Origin: an uncultured Coriobacteriaceae bacterium
Lineage (GTDB): Bacteria > Actinomycetota > Coriobacteriia > Coriobacteriales > Coriobacteriaceae
Direction: 5' to 3'
Assembly: GCA_944322305.1 (NCBI GenBank)
Contig: CALUOP010000011.1
Coordinates: 1-57,393 of the forward strand
Length of the DNA stretch: 57,393 bases
Shown: in pieces, positions 8,076 to 20,300 of the stretch
How the letters are laid out: each line of letters starts with the position of its first letter
Numbering within the stretch: the stretch's first letter is position 1
The notes under the pieces: generated by a model
Seen by the model: only the letters and a program-made list of their open reading frames with translations
Database searches by the model: none
What the model was told of the DNA's origin: nothing
Made by a program: the position numbers and the translations under genes

Positions 8076-8438
8076 CTACTCCTTGGGGAAGACGAGTCCG
8101 TCGATGCAGATGTCGATCTCGGCAACCTTGACGCCCACCTGGGCGTCGATCGCCTCGGCGATCGCCTCGCGCACAGCGGCGGCCAGCTTCTTGAAGGGAT
8201 AGCCGAAAAACACCACCAGGCGCACGGTAAGCTTCAGCGCGTCGTTCTCGACCTCTGCCACAACCGCCGGCTCCTGCTGCGCGGTGCGCGCGGTGAGCAT
8301 CATGCTCACCAGGTTGGTGGCGAGATCCTTCACGCCGACGGTGGCGACGCCGTCCACGCTCTCGGCGGCGCGTGAGACGATGGCGGCGATAACCCCTTGC
8401 GAGATGCCGAGGCCGTCGATCCTGATTTCCTGAGCCAT
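8076..8438 (-). CDS. Asp23/Gls24 family envelope stress response protein (YqhY-like)
   Basis: A 120-residue Asp23-domain protein (ISQGVIAAIVSRAAESVDGV at the start, VVFFGYPFKKLAAAVREAI in the middle, ending DGLVFPKE). In Firmicutes the equivalent gene yqhY lies between accC and nusB, and its product influences acetyl-CoA carboxylase activity. The same position here supports that role. The ATG at 8438 has AGGAGAG at good spacing; an upstream in-frame ATG at 8471 would add 11 residues without a ribosome site. Confidence 0.88.
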   Translation of the reverse strand: MAQEIRIDGLGISQGVIAAIVSRAAESVDGVATVGVKDLATNLVSMMLTARTAQQEPAVVAEVENDALKLTVRLVVFFGYPFKKLAAAVREAIAEAIDAQVGVKVAEIDICIDGLVFPKE

Positions 8439-8496
8439 GAGACACTCTCCTAACAGCTCGTGAACGAACATCTCAGCTTACCGTGAACGCCCAAAC

Positions 8497-8528
8497 GATG
8501 CAAGGGCACCCGAAGGTGCCCTTGCATC
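8497..8528 (-). terminator. Strong UUCG hairpin between accC and the asp23 gene
   Basis: A perfect 14-bp stem (GATGCAAGGGCACC at 8497-8510 and complement at 8515-8528) closed by TTCG on the minus strand, the extra-stable C(UUCG)G tetraloop. It starts 10 bp after the accC stop. The following bases (GTTTGGG) are a weak U-tract, so it may be a partial terminator or an mRNA-end stabiliser rather than a full stop. Confidence 0.65.
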
Positions 8529-8538
8529 TCCCGTTGCC

Positions 8539-9894
<1,356 letters not shown>

Positions 9895-9904
9895 GGCGCG
9901 CCTC

Positions 9905-11818
<1,914 letters not shown>

Positions 11819-12096
11819 AGACCTGCCTCCTCTCGTGTAGTTGTTTTTCCAAGCCGCGCGGGCGACCTGAACCAGACTGCCTTCCAATATACTCCATGCG
11901 GACGGCGAGCCTGCCCGCGGGCTTGCGGTAGGCCGCATCGTTTCCGCGAACGGTCGCGGCCGGCGGCGGCAAAACCTGCGCTTGACAAAACGTTTGACCA
12001 GGGGGCGGGCGGCGGGCGGGGGACGGGTCGCCCCGGCGGGCGGGCCGCGCGGGCGAGCGGTAGGTGGCGACCCCTGCGCAGCAAGAGCACCCCTCC
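11819..12096. other. Upstream region of the carboxyltransferase-accC operon
   Basis: Noncoding. A possible -10 (TATATT on the minus strand near 11888) lies about 70 bp before the carboxyltransferase start, without a clear -35. Otherwise I see only GC-rich sequence up to the repeat array. Confidence 0.3.
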
Positions 12097-12472
12097 GGTT
12101 AACCGCCCTTATCGCATGGAAGAGCTCGGATAGGCGCACCCGCCGCACAAGAATGCCCGATTGACCGCTGTTATGTCAAAGAGAGGCGCGGAAGCAAACG
12201 CTGCGTCGGCGCGGACGCTTAGGTTAACCGCCCTTATCGCATGGAAGGATCCGGTTTCCCGCTTATTCGCACAGAGAGGTTCAGTTAGTCGTTGTTATCG
12301 CATGTGGAAAACGGTTAGTCGCAAAAAAGACCGCCAACTCGCGGATAAACGCGAATTGGCGGTCGTAGGAGCGACTAACATGATGCAAGCAGTCGCAAAA
12401 GCGATCAACGCAGCTCTTTGTCGTTCGAAATCGCGGTCAACCAGTCGCTAAAGGTCGGAACCGCGGCCAACC
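12097..12472. repeat. Head-to-head array of degenerate 30-32 bp repeats around a hairpin (array 1)
   Basis: The gap between efp and the carboxyltransferase operon carries a periodic signal. On the left, reverse-oriented units start with GGTTAACCGC or a variant at 12097, 12128, 12159, 12190 (weak), 12222, 12253, 12283 and 12313, spaced 30-32 bp. In the middle is a hairpin at 12329-12364. On the right, forward units end in GCGACTAAC, GCGATCAAC, GCGGTCAACC and GCGGCCAACC, with AAC at 12379, 12409, 12441 and 12471. Left units are reverse complements of right units. The same family fills 44682-45119 and probably 27573-27846. No coding frame follows the period. Confidence 0.75.
12323..12364 (-). 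terminator. Intrinsic terminator downstream of efp, at the centre of repeat array 1
   Basis: GACCGCCAA at 12329-12337 pairs with TTGGCGGTC at 12356-12364, with extra pairing of CGCG inside. On the minus strand the stem is followed by TTTTTT. It is a textbook terminator for efp, and it also forms the axis about which the 30-bp repeats reverse orientation. A second, imperfect stem (12485-12522) abuts the efp stop. Confidence 0.7.
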
Positions 12473-12521
12473 GCGGGCAGCTGCGGCTCTTCTCGCCTGC
12501 CGGCGCGGTGCGGCGAAAAGC

Positions 12522-13085
12522 CTAGACGCGCTGGACGAACTTGCCGTCGCGGGTGTCGACCTTCACGCGGTCGCCGACGTTGAGGTACATCGGCACCTGG
12601 ATGACGGCGCCGGTCTCAACGGTGGCGGGCTTGGTGGAACCCTGGACGGTGTCGCCCTTGAAGCCAGGCTCGGTCTCGGTGATCTCCACCTCGATGAACA
12701 TGGGCGGGTTCACGCCGAGCAGCTCGCCGTTGGCGTACATGAGCTGGCAGACGTCGGTCTCCTTCATGAACTTGGCGTTGTCGCCGATCATGCTGGCCGG
12801 CACCTCGATCTGCTCGTACGTGTCGTTGTCCATGAAGTAGAACAGGTCACCGTCGTTGTAGAGGTACTGCATCTCACGGGTGCGCATCTCGATCTGCTCG
12901 AACTTGCTGCCGGCGTTGCAGGTGAGCTCGTTGACGCGGCCGGTGCGCAGGTCCTTGATCTTGTAGCGGACGAAGGCGCCGCCCTTGCCGGGCTTGACGT
13001 GCTGGAACTCGACCAGGGTGTAGTACTTGCCCTTGATCTCCAGGCCGATGCCGTTTTTGAACTCTGCCGTGCTGATGGTTGCCAT
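12522..13085 (-). CDS. efp: Translation elongation factor P
   Basis: A 187-residue, three-domain factor that relieves ribosome stalling at proline stretches. The family start ATISTAEFKNGIGLEIKGK is followed by the tip loop KPGKGGAFVR, Lys34, the residue modified in many bacteria. It ends with the C-terminal block VQVPMYLNVGDRVKVDTRDG (here VIQVPMYLNVG). The length matches the family. The start at 13085 has GGAGAAGGG. It heads the conserved efp-accB-accC-yqhY-nusB order. Confidence 0.97.
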   Translation of the reverse strand: MATISTAEFKNGIGLEIKGKYYTLVEFQHVKPGKGGAFVRYKIKDLRTGRVNELTCNAGSKFEQIEMRTREMQYLYNDGDLFYFMDNDTYEQIEVPASMIGDNAKFMKETDVCQLMYANGELLGVNPPMFIEVEITETEPGFKGDTVQGSTKPATVETGAVIQVPMYLNVGDRVKVDTRDGKFVQRV

Positions 13086-13370
13086 GAAAAACCCTTCTCC
13101 TCCGCGCGCGATGCCGCACCTCCTTGCGGAATGCGCCGACATGCGCCTGAAATCATAGCCTGAGCCATTATACGCGCATGCGCTGACCACGCAAAACGCT
13201 GCGCGCCGATTCCACAGGACGGGGCGTGGGGCGGAAAGCGATGCCGGATGAGCGCAAGGCGGACAGGGCCGGCAAGATCTGTCGCCGGCGCCCGCTGCAG
13301 CGGGATCGCGCTCCCCCTACAGCCCGTGGGCGCGCGCTCGTCGTCTGCCGTCGGATCACCCGACCTGCAC

Positions 13371-13842
13371 TTGCCGAGTAAAACGCGCAGGTACCCGAGG
13401 GGCTGCGCGTTTCTCTCGGCAGACGCAGCAAACATGAGGGTCTTCTGGCCGTTTCTGCGCAAAACACTCGACAGACGCAAAGGGCCGCCGAGCGGGATAG
13501 CCGCAGCGTGTGCATCTGCCGAGAGGAATGTGGCGGCGGCGCGCCTCCGAGCGTGAGTAGCTCGTATCTGCCGAGTAAACATGACAGGTAAGCTGCCCGG
13601 CGCACAGGCGCTTTGCACCTGCCGAGAAGAATACGCACGAAAGGATGTTTTGAGTGCGACCTCGCTGGATCTGCTGGGTAAAAAGCGCAGCCTTTGGGAA
13701 CTGCCGAATAATACGCGCGGACCCCTGCACCTGTCGAGAAGAACGCGCAGGCGCCCGGGAGGTTGCATGTTTCTCTCGGCAGATGCAACGAGCATGACAC
13801 CTCTGGGCTCATTTCTGCGCAAAACACTCGACAGATGCAAAG
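13371..13842. repeat. Cluster of CTGCCGAGAAAA-type repeats, right copy, with a duplicated composite unit
   Basis: In the 917-bp gap between efp and the hydrolase gene, forward motif copies are at 13371, 13516, 13568, 13619, 13671 (variant), 13701 and 13731. Inverted copies (GTTTCTCTCGGCAG or ACACTCGACAG) are at 13409, 13464, 13769 and 13824. Bases 13371-13482 and 13731-13842 are two diverged copies of the same 112-bp composite (one forward then two inverted motifs, ending GCAAAGGG). To the right, 13877-13965 contains two copies of a GCGCCGGCRT...GGCGCCCGGC stretch. No gene is visible in 13086-14002. Confidence 0.75.
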
Positions 13843-14002
13843 GGTCTCGCGAAGGATGGGGCGAAGCCCAGCGCGCCGGCATCCGGCGTGCGGCGCCCGG
13901 CATTCCGACGTCGCGCCGTACGGCGCCGGGCGCTCCAGCGCGCCGGCGTGCGGCGCCCGGCGTTTCGTCGCTGACACCAGGCGACGCGCGCTCCGCGCTT
14001 CT

Positions 14003-14704
14003 CTACAGCCCGCGAGCGCGCGCTTCGGCTAGGTAGGGGTTGGCGGCCAGCTCGCGCTCCATCACGGTCGAGGGACCGTGGCCCACCAGGCAGAGCGTGT
14101 CGGCCGGCAGCAACCGCGCGAGCTTGCCCAGCGAGGCCAGCAGCGCGTCGGCGTCGCCGCCGGCGAGGTCGGTGCGGCCGGCGGAACCCGGGAAGAGCGT
14201 GTCGCCCACAAAGGCCACGTGCCCCGCCGCGCACGCGCAAAACAGCACGACGCCGCCGGGCGTGTGGCCGGGCGTCTCGACAACCTGCAGCGTCACCTCG
14301 CCAAACGTCACGGTGTCGCCCTCGTGCAGCATCCGGTCGGGCGCCGGCGCGTCGGCGTCGTACCCGAAGCTGTGCGAGCTGTTGGCCCGCGCGCTCTGGG
14401 CGCGCTCCGCGTCCGTCTCGGAGATGAGGTATGGCGGCCGTACACCGCATGCCTTCTCGCACGCGTCGAGCACGCCCTCCACGCCGCCAACATGGTCGCC
14501 GTGGCCGTGAGTAGAGATCACCGCCGCAAGCCGCACGCCGGGGTGCTTCTCGGCCAGGTAAGCGTAAACCTCGGCACCCTCGCCGCCGGGATCCACCACC
14601 ACGGCCTCCCCCGCCGACACGGCCAGGTAGGTGTTGGTCTGAAGCGGACAGGTGTTCACCACGTCAATGGCAAGCTGGCCGCCAGGCGTCAGGTCAAGCT
14701 GCAT
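14003..14704 (-). CDS. Metallo-beta-lactamase-fold hydrolase (glyoxalase II-like)
   Basis: A 233-residue cytosolic metallohydrolase. The metal motif HxHxDH is THGHGDH (65-71), with DPGGEG before it, a later metal His in TPGHTPGG, the bridging Asp in FVGDTLFPGSAGRTDL, and a final His in LVGHGPST. The sequence resembles hydroxyacylglutathione-hydrolase-like proteins; the true substrate is unknown because Gram-positive anaerobes often lack glutathione. It follows rel as in many clostridial recJ-relA-hydrolase clusters, but a 218-bp gap suggests its own promoter. The ATG at 14704 has AAAGGA upstream. Confidence 0.88.
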   Translation of the reverse strand: MQLDLTPGGQLAIDVVNTCPLQTNTYLAVSAGEAVVVDPGGEGAEVYAYLAEKHPGVRLAAVISTHGHGDHVGGVEGVLDACEKACGVRPPYLISETDAERAQSARANSSHSFGYDADAPAPDRMLHEGDTVTFGEVTLQVVETPGHTPGGVVLFCACAAGHVAFVGDTLFPGSAGRTDLAGGDADALLASLGKLARLLPADTLCLVGHGPSTVMERELAANPYLAEARARGL

Positions 14705-14922
14705 GAGATACGTCCTTTCATCGAAAAAGCAGTCAAACGCGGCAGGCAAGACGCGCCGCTCTACACAAGCTCGCCAACATCGCTCCAGCGTCATTGCGCC
14801 AAGCAAACGAGGAGCACGCACAACGAGAAAAGCGGGACGCCGTCGCTGGCCGCAGACGCCAAAAACGCCCCCCGCAGACACCTCCGCCCGCCGGCAACGC
14901 CAGCGCAGCCCCGCCCCCGCGC

Positions 14923-17286
14923 TTACCGCCGGCGCTTGGACGTGGCGCCCTCGCCGGGCATGAGGCGCCGCGCGTCGTAGACGCTCGGCACGCGCGTCAC
15001 CGCCGCGAGCAGCGGGTCGAGCGCCGAGGCGTCGGAGATCTCCACCAGAAAGCGCAGCTCGGCGATGCCGTCGCGGTCCACGCTCGTGGACGACGACAGG
15101 ATGTTGCCCGCCGCGTCGGCGATGGTTTTGCTCACGTCCACCAGCATGCCGATGCGGTCGAGCCCCTCCACCACGATCTCCACCTGGAACAGGGCATCCG
15201 AGCTGGTGTCCCACTCCACCGCGATCATGCGCTCGGGGTTCTCCATGAGGCCCTTCACGTTGGGGCAGTCGGCCCGGTGCACGCTCACACCGCGGCCGCG
15301 CGTCACGAAGCCCACGATGTCGTCGCCCGCCACGGGATTGCAGCAGTGCGCCAGACGCACCAGCACGTCGTCCGTGGCGCCTTTCACCACCACGCCGGAG
15401 CTCGAGCGGCGGCGCGGCTTGCGGTTGGAGCCGCGCGGGTGCTCGTGCACCCCGAAGCTCGCCAGCGGCGCCCCGCCGGCACCGGCGATCTGCGCGGGCG
15501 CCGGGTCGAGGATGGCCTGCGTCTTGTTGGCCACCTGCTTGGCCGTGACCTTGCCCGAGCCGATGGCGGCGAAAAGGTCCTCCAGCTGCTTGAACTTGAG
15601 CTTCTCGGCCACCTGGGCAAGGGCGCGGGTGGAGCGCTGGGTGGAGATGCCGTAGCCGCGCTTGCGCAGCTCGCGGGCGAGCTGGTCGCGGCCTGCCGCG
15701 GCGTCGTCGTTTTTGGTGACCGCCGTGAAGTAGCGGCGGATCTTGGAGCGCGCCGAGGGGGTCTTGACGATGTCGAGCCAGTCACGCGAGGGCTTGGCGT
15801 TCTTGTTGGTGAGGATCTCCACGCGGTCGCCCATGGCAAGCTCGTGGGTGAGCGGCGCCACCACGCCGTTGACCTTGGCGCCCACGCAGTGGTTGCCCAC
15901 CTCGGTGTGCACCGCGTAGGCGAAGTCGAGCGGGGTCGACCCGGCGCGCAGGCTCATGACCTCGCCCTTGGGCGTGAACACGAAGATCTCGCTGTCGTAG
16001 AGGTCAACCTTCAGCGAGTGCAGGAACTCCTTGGGGTCGTCGAAGTCGTCGGCGGCCGCCCAGTCCAGCGAGCGCTTGAGCATGTTGATCTGCTCGTCCA
16101 AGCGCTGGGCGTCGGTGGACTTGCGCGCGCTCGAGCCGCCCGACTTCTTGTAGAGCCAGTGCGCCGCGATGCCGTACTCGGCCTGCTCGTGCATCTCGTG
16201 CGTGCGGATCTGGATCTCGAGCGGGCGCGCCGCCGGGCCGATCACCGTGGTGTGGAGACTCTGGTAGTTGTTGAGCTTGGGCGTGGCGATGTAGTCCTTG
16301 AAGCGCCCGGGCATGGGGTGCCACAGGCTGTGCACCGCGCCGAGCACGCTGTAGCAGTCGCGCACGCTCTGGGTGATCACGCGCAGGGCGATGAGGTCGA
16401 AGATCTCGGAGAACTCCTTGCCCTTGCGCTTCATCTTCTGGTAGATGCTCCAGTAGTGCTTGGGCCTGCCGCTGATGGAGAAGCCCGTGAGCCCCACGCT
16501 CTCCAGCTCGTCGGAGAGCGTCTTGATAGTCTCCTCGAGGTAGCGCTCGCGCGCCTCGCGGCTCTCGGCCACCATGCGCGAGATGCGCTGGTAGTTCTCG
16601 GGCTCGAGGTAGAAAAACGAGAGGTCCTCGAGCTCCCACTTGATGGAGGAGATGCCCAGGCGGTCGGCCAGAGGCGCGTAGACGTCCATGGTCTCGCGCG
16701 CCTTGAACAGGCGCCGGTCGGGCGGCAGGGCCGCGAGCGTGCGCATGTTGTGCAGGCGGTCGGCCAGCTTGATGATAACCACGCGGATGTCCTTGGACAT
16801 GGCCAGAAACATCTTGCGCAGGTTCAGCGCCTGCTTCTCGTCCATCGAGGCGACCTGGATGTTGGTGAGCTTGGTCACACCGTCCACCAGCTCGGCCACC
16901 GTGTCGCCGAACTCGCGGGCCACATCGCCCAGCGAGGTGTCGGTGTCCTCCACCGTGTCGTGCAGCAGCGCGGCGCACACCACGTCGGAGTCCATGGAGA
17001 GGTCGGCCAGGATGGTGGCCACCTCCACGGGGTGGTTGATGTAGAGCTCGCCGGAGCGGCGACGCTGGCAGCTGTGCTTCTCGGCCGCGAAGCAGTAGGC
17101 GCGCTCCACGCGCGCGCAGTCCTCGGGCGACATGTAGCGCAGGCAGACCTCATAGAGGATGGGGTAGGTCTCCGCCGCGATCTCGGCCGGGACGTCCTCC
17201 GCGCGGGTGTAGTGGTGCATCGCGGAGAACGGGAACAGCTGGCCCTTAACGTTGCGCGACGCCTTCTCCTGGTTTTTCTCCGCCAT
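14923..17286 (-). CDS. rel: Bifunctional (p)ppGpp synthetase/hydrolase Rel
   Basis: A 787-residue stringent-response enzyme that makes and degrades (p)ppGpp. Order of domains: HD hydrolase (ALLHDTVEDT, HD at 109-110), synthetase (IFDLIALRVI, YIATPKLNNYQSLHTTV, LEIQIRTHEMHEQAEYGIAAHW), TGS (VFTPKGEVMSLRAGSTPLDFAYAVHTEVG), helical/zinc region (LAHCCNPVAGDDIVGFVTRGRG), and a C-terminal ACT domain. The hydrolase His/Asp pairs are intact, so it should be bifunctional. The ATG at 17286 is 15 bp after the recJ-recQ stop; a TTG three codons upstream is too close to the AGGGAGG site. Confidence 0.97.
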   Translation of the reverse strand: MAEKNQEKASRNVKGQLFPFSAMHHYTRAEDVPAEIAAETYPILYEVCLRYMSPEDCARVERAYCFAAEKHSCQRRRSGELYINHPVEVATILADLSMDSDVVCAALLHDTVEDTDTSLGDVAREFGDTVAELVDGVTKLTNIQVASMDEKQALNLRKMFLAMSKDIRVVIIKLADRLHNMRTLAALPPDRRLFKARETMDVYAPLADRLGISSIKWELEDLSFFYLEPENYQRISRMVAESREARERYLEETIKTLSDELESVGLTGFSISGRPKHYWSIYQKMKRKGKEFSEIFDLIALRVITQSVRDCYSVLGAVHSLWHPMPGRFKDYIATPKLNNYQSLHTTVIGPAARPLEIQIRTHEMHEQAEYGIAAHWLYKKSGGSSARKSTDAQRLDEQINMLKRSLDWAAADDFDDPKEFLHSLKVDLYDSEIFVFTPKGEVMSLRAGSTPLDFAYAVHTEVGNHCVGAKVNGVVAPLTHELAMGDRVEILTNKNAKPSRDWLDIVKTPSARSKIRRYFTAVTKNDDAAAGRDQLARELRKRGYGISTQRSTRALAQVAEKLKFKQLEDLFAAIGSGKVTAKQVANKTQAILDPAPAQIAGAGGAPLASFGVHEHPRGSNRKPRRRSSSGVVVKGATDDVLVRLAHCCNPVAGDDIVGFVTRGRGVSVHRADCPNVKGLMENPERMIAVEWDTSSDALFQVEIVVEGLDRIGMLVDVSKTIADAAGNILSSSTSVDRDGIAELRFLVEISDASALDPLLAAVTRVPSVYDARRLMPGEGATSKRRR

Positions 17287-17301
17287 AGCGCTCAAGCCTC
17301 C

Positions 17302-20300
17302 CTACTTGGACCCGTCCTGCGCGTCCGGCGTGATGGGCCGGTTGATGCGCGCGAGCATGTCGGCCGCCGAAGCGCTGAGCGCCCACGTTTTGAACGCGTC
17401 GAACGCGCGGCGGGCGCGCATCCCTTCAAGATAGCGTATCGACGCCTCAAGTTCTACCCGCCCGGGGTGCTCCGCCATCGCGATGCGGCGCATTTCTCCT
17501 GCTCCCGTAACATGCGCGAAACCTAGCTCGGTGAAAATCGCCAGCCCCGAGGACACCGCCTGCTCGGCCACGGGGGTGCGCATGTCTATGGCCAGGCACA
17601 TGCTCGCGATGTCGCGGTCGGTGGCCGAGAAGCTCTCCTCCCCCGTCTCGCAGCGGTGCCGGCGCCACATGGTCTGCAGCGCCCGGTACAGCGTCACCAG
17701 CTCGGCGCGCTCGGGCGCCGCCCCGGTGAGCAGGCGCTCGTTGATGCGGGCGTCGCGCGAGGAGTACAGGAGGTGGATCTGCGCGGGCGCCCCGTCGCGG
17801 CCGGCCCGCCCGCTCATCTGGTTGAACTCCACCGCGCCGAAGGGCATGTGGTAGAGCACCACATGGCGGATGTCGGGCAGGTTCACGCCCTCGCCGAAGG
17901 CCGAGGTCGAGACGATGCAGGTGAGCTCGCCCGAGCGGAAGGCCCCCTCGACATCGCCGCGGACCTCGCGCGTGAGGCCGGCGTTGTAAAAGGCGATGCG
18001 GCTGCCCAGCTCGGGCACGCGCTTGCGCAGCATCCGCGTGAGCGAGACGGACTGCTCGCGGGAGTTCACGTACACCACGCACTTCTGCCCCGTGGCGACA
18101 AGGGACACCAGGCGGTTCTCGCGGCAGGCGAGGTCGCGCTCGTCCACCACCTCTAGGTTCTCGCGGCAGGAGGCGTCGGTGACGACCGTGTCGACGGCGA
18201 GCAGCCGGCAGATCTCCGAGGCGGCGTCAGGGGCCGCGGTGGCGGTGACGGCCAGCACGCGCGGGTGCCCGAGCTCCTCGAGCACGCGGGGCATCTCGGC
18301 GTAGGCGGTGCGGTGCCCGCCCTTGGCCTGGGCGGCGTGGTGCGCCTCGTCTACCACCACGAAGCCCACGCGCCCGGCGGCGGCGAAGCGGTCAGCGTGG
18401 ATAGCGAGAAACTCCGGCGTGGTGAGTACGATGTCAACCGAGCCGGAGGCGAGCGCGGCGAAGACCTCGTCGCGGCGGTCTTGGTCGGACTCGCCGGTGA
18501 GCACGCGGGCGACAAGCCCGATCTTGGCGAGGTCGGCCTCCAGGTGGAGGGCCTGGTCGGCCACGAGCGCGCGCAGCGGGTAGACGAAGACGCTCGCGCG
18601 CCCGCGCGTCAGCGCCTCGCACGTGGCGTGGATGTGGAAGATGAGCGACTTGCCGCGCCCCGTGGCCATGACGCAGAGCACGTTCTGCCCGGCGGCGAGC
18701 GCCTTAAGGGCGGAGGCCTGCGCAGGGTGCAGCGAGCCGTCGCCGATGAAGAGGCGCGTCAGGCGCTCGGTCAGGGCGGGCTCGGGCAGCGCGGCGAGCT
18801 CGGCGCGGGCGCGGGCGGCCTCAGCCGAGAGGGCCGGCGGCGCAACTGGGCAGGTGAGGCAGGCCTCCTCCTGCGCGCCCAGCTCCTCCATGAGCTCGGG
18901 GTCGGGCGCCGCGGCGAGCGCCTGGGGGCGGCCGTCGCGCGTAAGGCCGTCGCGCAGCAGGATGTCCTTCACCATGAGCTTGGTCTTCACGCGGCCCTGC
19001 CAGTGCTCGGCCACCGCCTCGAAGACCAGGTCGACCGCGCCGTCGTAGGAGGCCACGCGGGAGATGTCAGGCACGCGGAACATGATGGCCGGCACGCTCG
19101 TGCGCCCGTCGGTGGCTAAAAAGCGCAGGTGGTCGCCGGTTTTACCCACCGGCACGCGGTCGGTCATGGTAACGCCGGTGGCCGCCAGAAGCGGCACCTT
19201 GTTGCCCTGGCCGTAGGGCTCGAGCACCGCCATGCTCTCCACGGTGGGCGTGTCCAGCTCGCCGAGCGCCACCACGCCCGCCACCTCGCCGGTGTCCTCG
19301 AAGTCCTCCGCGGGCACGGCGGCGAGCGCCTCCTCGAGCCGCGCGCGCAGCTCGTCGAGCTTGTCGGCCGCGCAGGTGACGCCCACCGCGCCGGCGTGCC
19401 CGCCGAAGCGCATGAGCACGTCGGAGCACTGCTCGACCGCCTCGAACAGGTTGACCCGCCCCACCGAGCGGCCCGAGCCGTGGGCCACGCCGTCGACGAT
19501 CGAGAACAGCAGCGCCGGCACGTGGTAGCGGTTCACCAGGCGCGAGGCGACGATGCCCTTCACGCCCTCGTGCCAGCCCTGGCCGCCCACGAGCACCACG
19601 CGCCCGCCGGCGTAGGTCTGCTCGGCGAGCGCCATGGCCTCGTCGGTGAGCTCGGCCTCGATGCGGCGGCGTTCCTGGTTGATCTCCTCGAGCTGGGCGG
19701 CGAGCTTGCCGGCCTTGGCCGGGTCGCGCGCCAGCAGGAGGTCGAGCGCGAGCGCCGGGTCGGTCATGCGGCCGGCGGCGTTCAGGCGCGGGATAAGCGA
19801 GAACGACAGGCTGTCGGCCGAGACCTGCGAAAGATCGGTGCCGGTGACGGCGGCGAGCGCCACGAAGCCGGGGCGCTGGCTTGCGCGCATCATGCGGATG
19901 CCGTCGGCCACGAGCGCGCGGTTCTCGGGTGTGAGGGTCATCATGTCGGACACGGTGCCGAGCGCCGCCACCTCGGTGAAGCGGCGCCACAGGTTAGGCT
20001 CGCCGCGGCGGCGCCCGAGCTCGTGCACGAGCTTGAGGGCCACGCCCGCGCCGGCGAGCTCGCGGCTGGGGCTCGCGGCGTCGAGCTTGGGGTCGGCCAC
20101 CGGGATGCCCTGGGGCACCAGGTCGGCCGGCTCGTGGTGGTCGGTCACCACCACGTCGATGCCCTGGGAGAGCAGGTAGGCGGTGTCGTTCTTGGCGGCG
20201 ATGCCGTTGTCGACCGTAATGACGAGCGAGGGCCGGCAGGCGGCTATCACACGGTCGAGCGCCTCTTTTGACAGGCCGTAGCCCTCGTCGAAGCGGCGCG

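Noticed and set aside
14794-17526. A 910-codon plus-strand frame
   Set aside because: Antisense to rel, rich in His/Arg/Gly/Val typical of antisense GC-rich frames; no domain.
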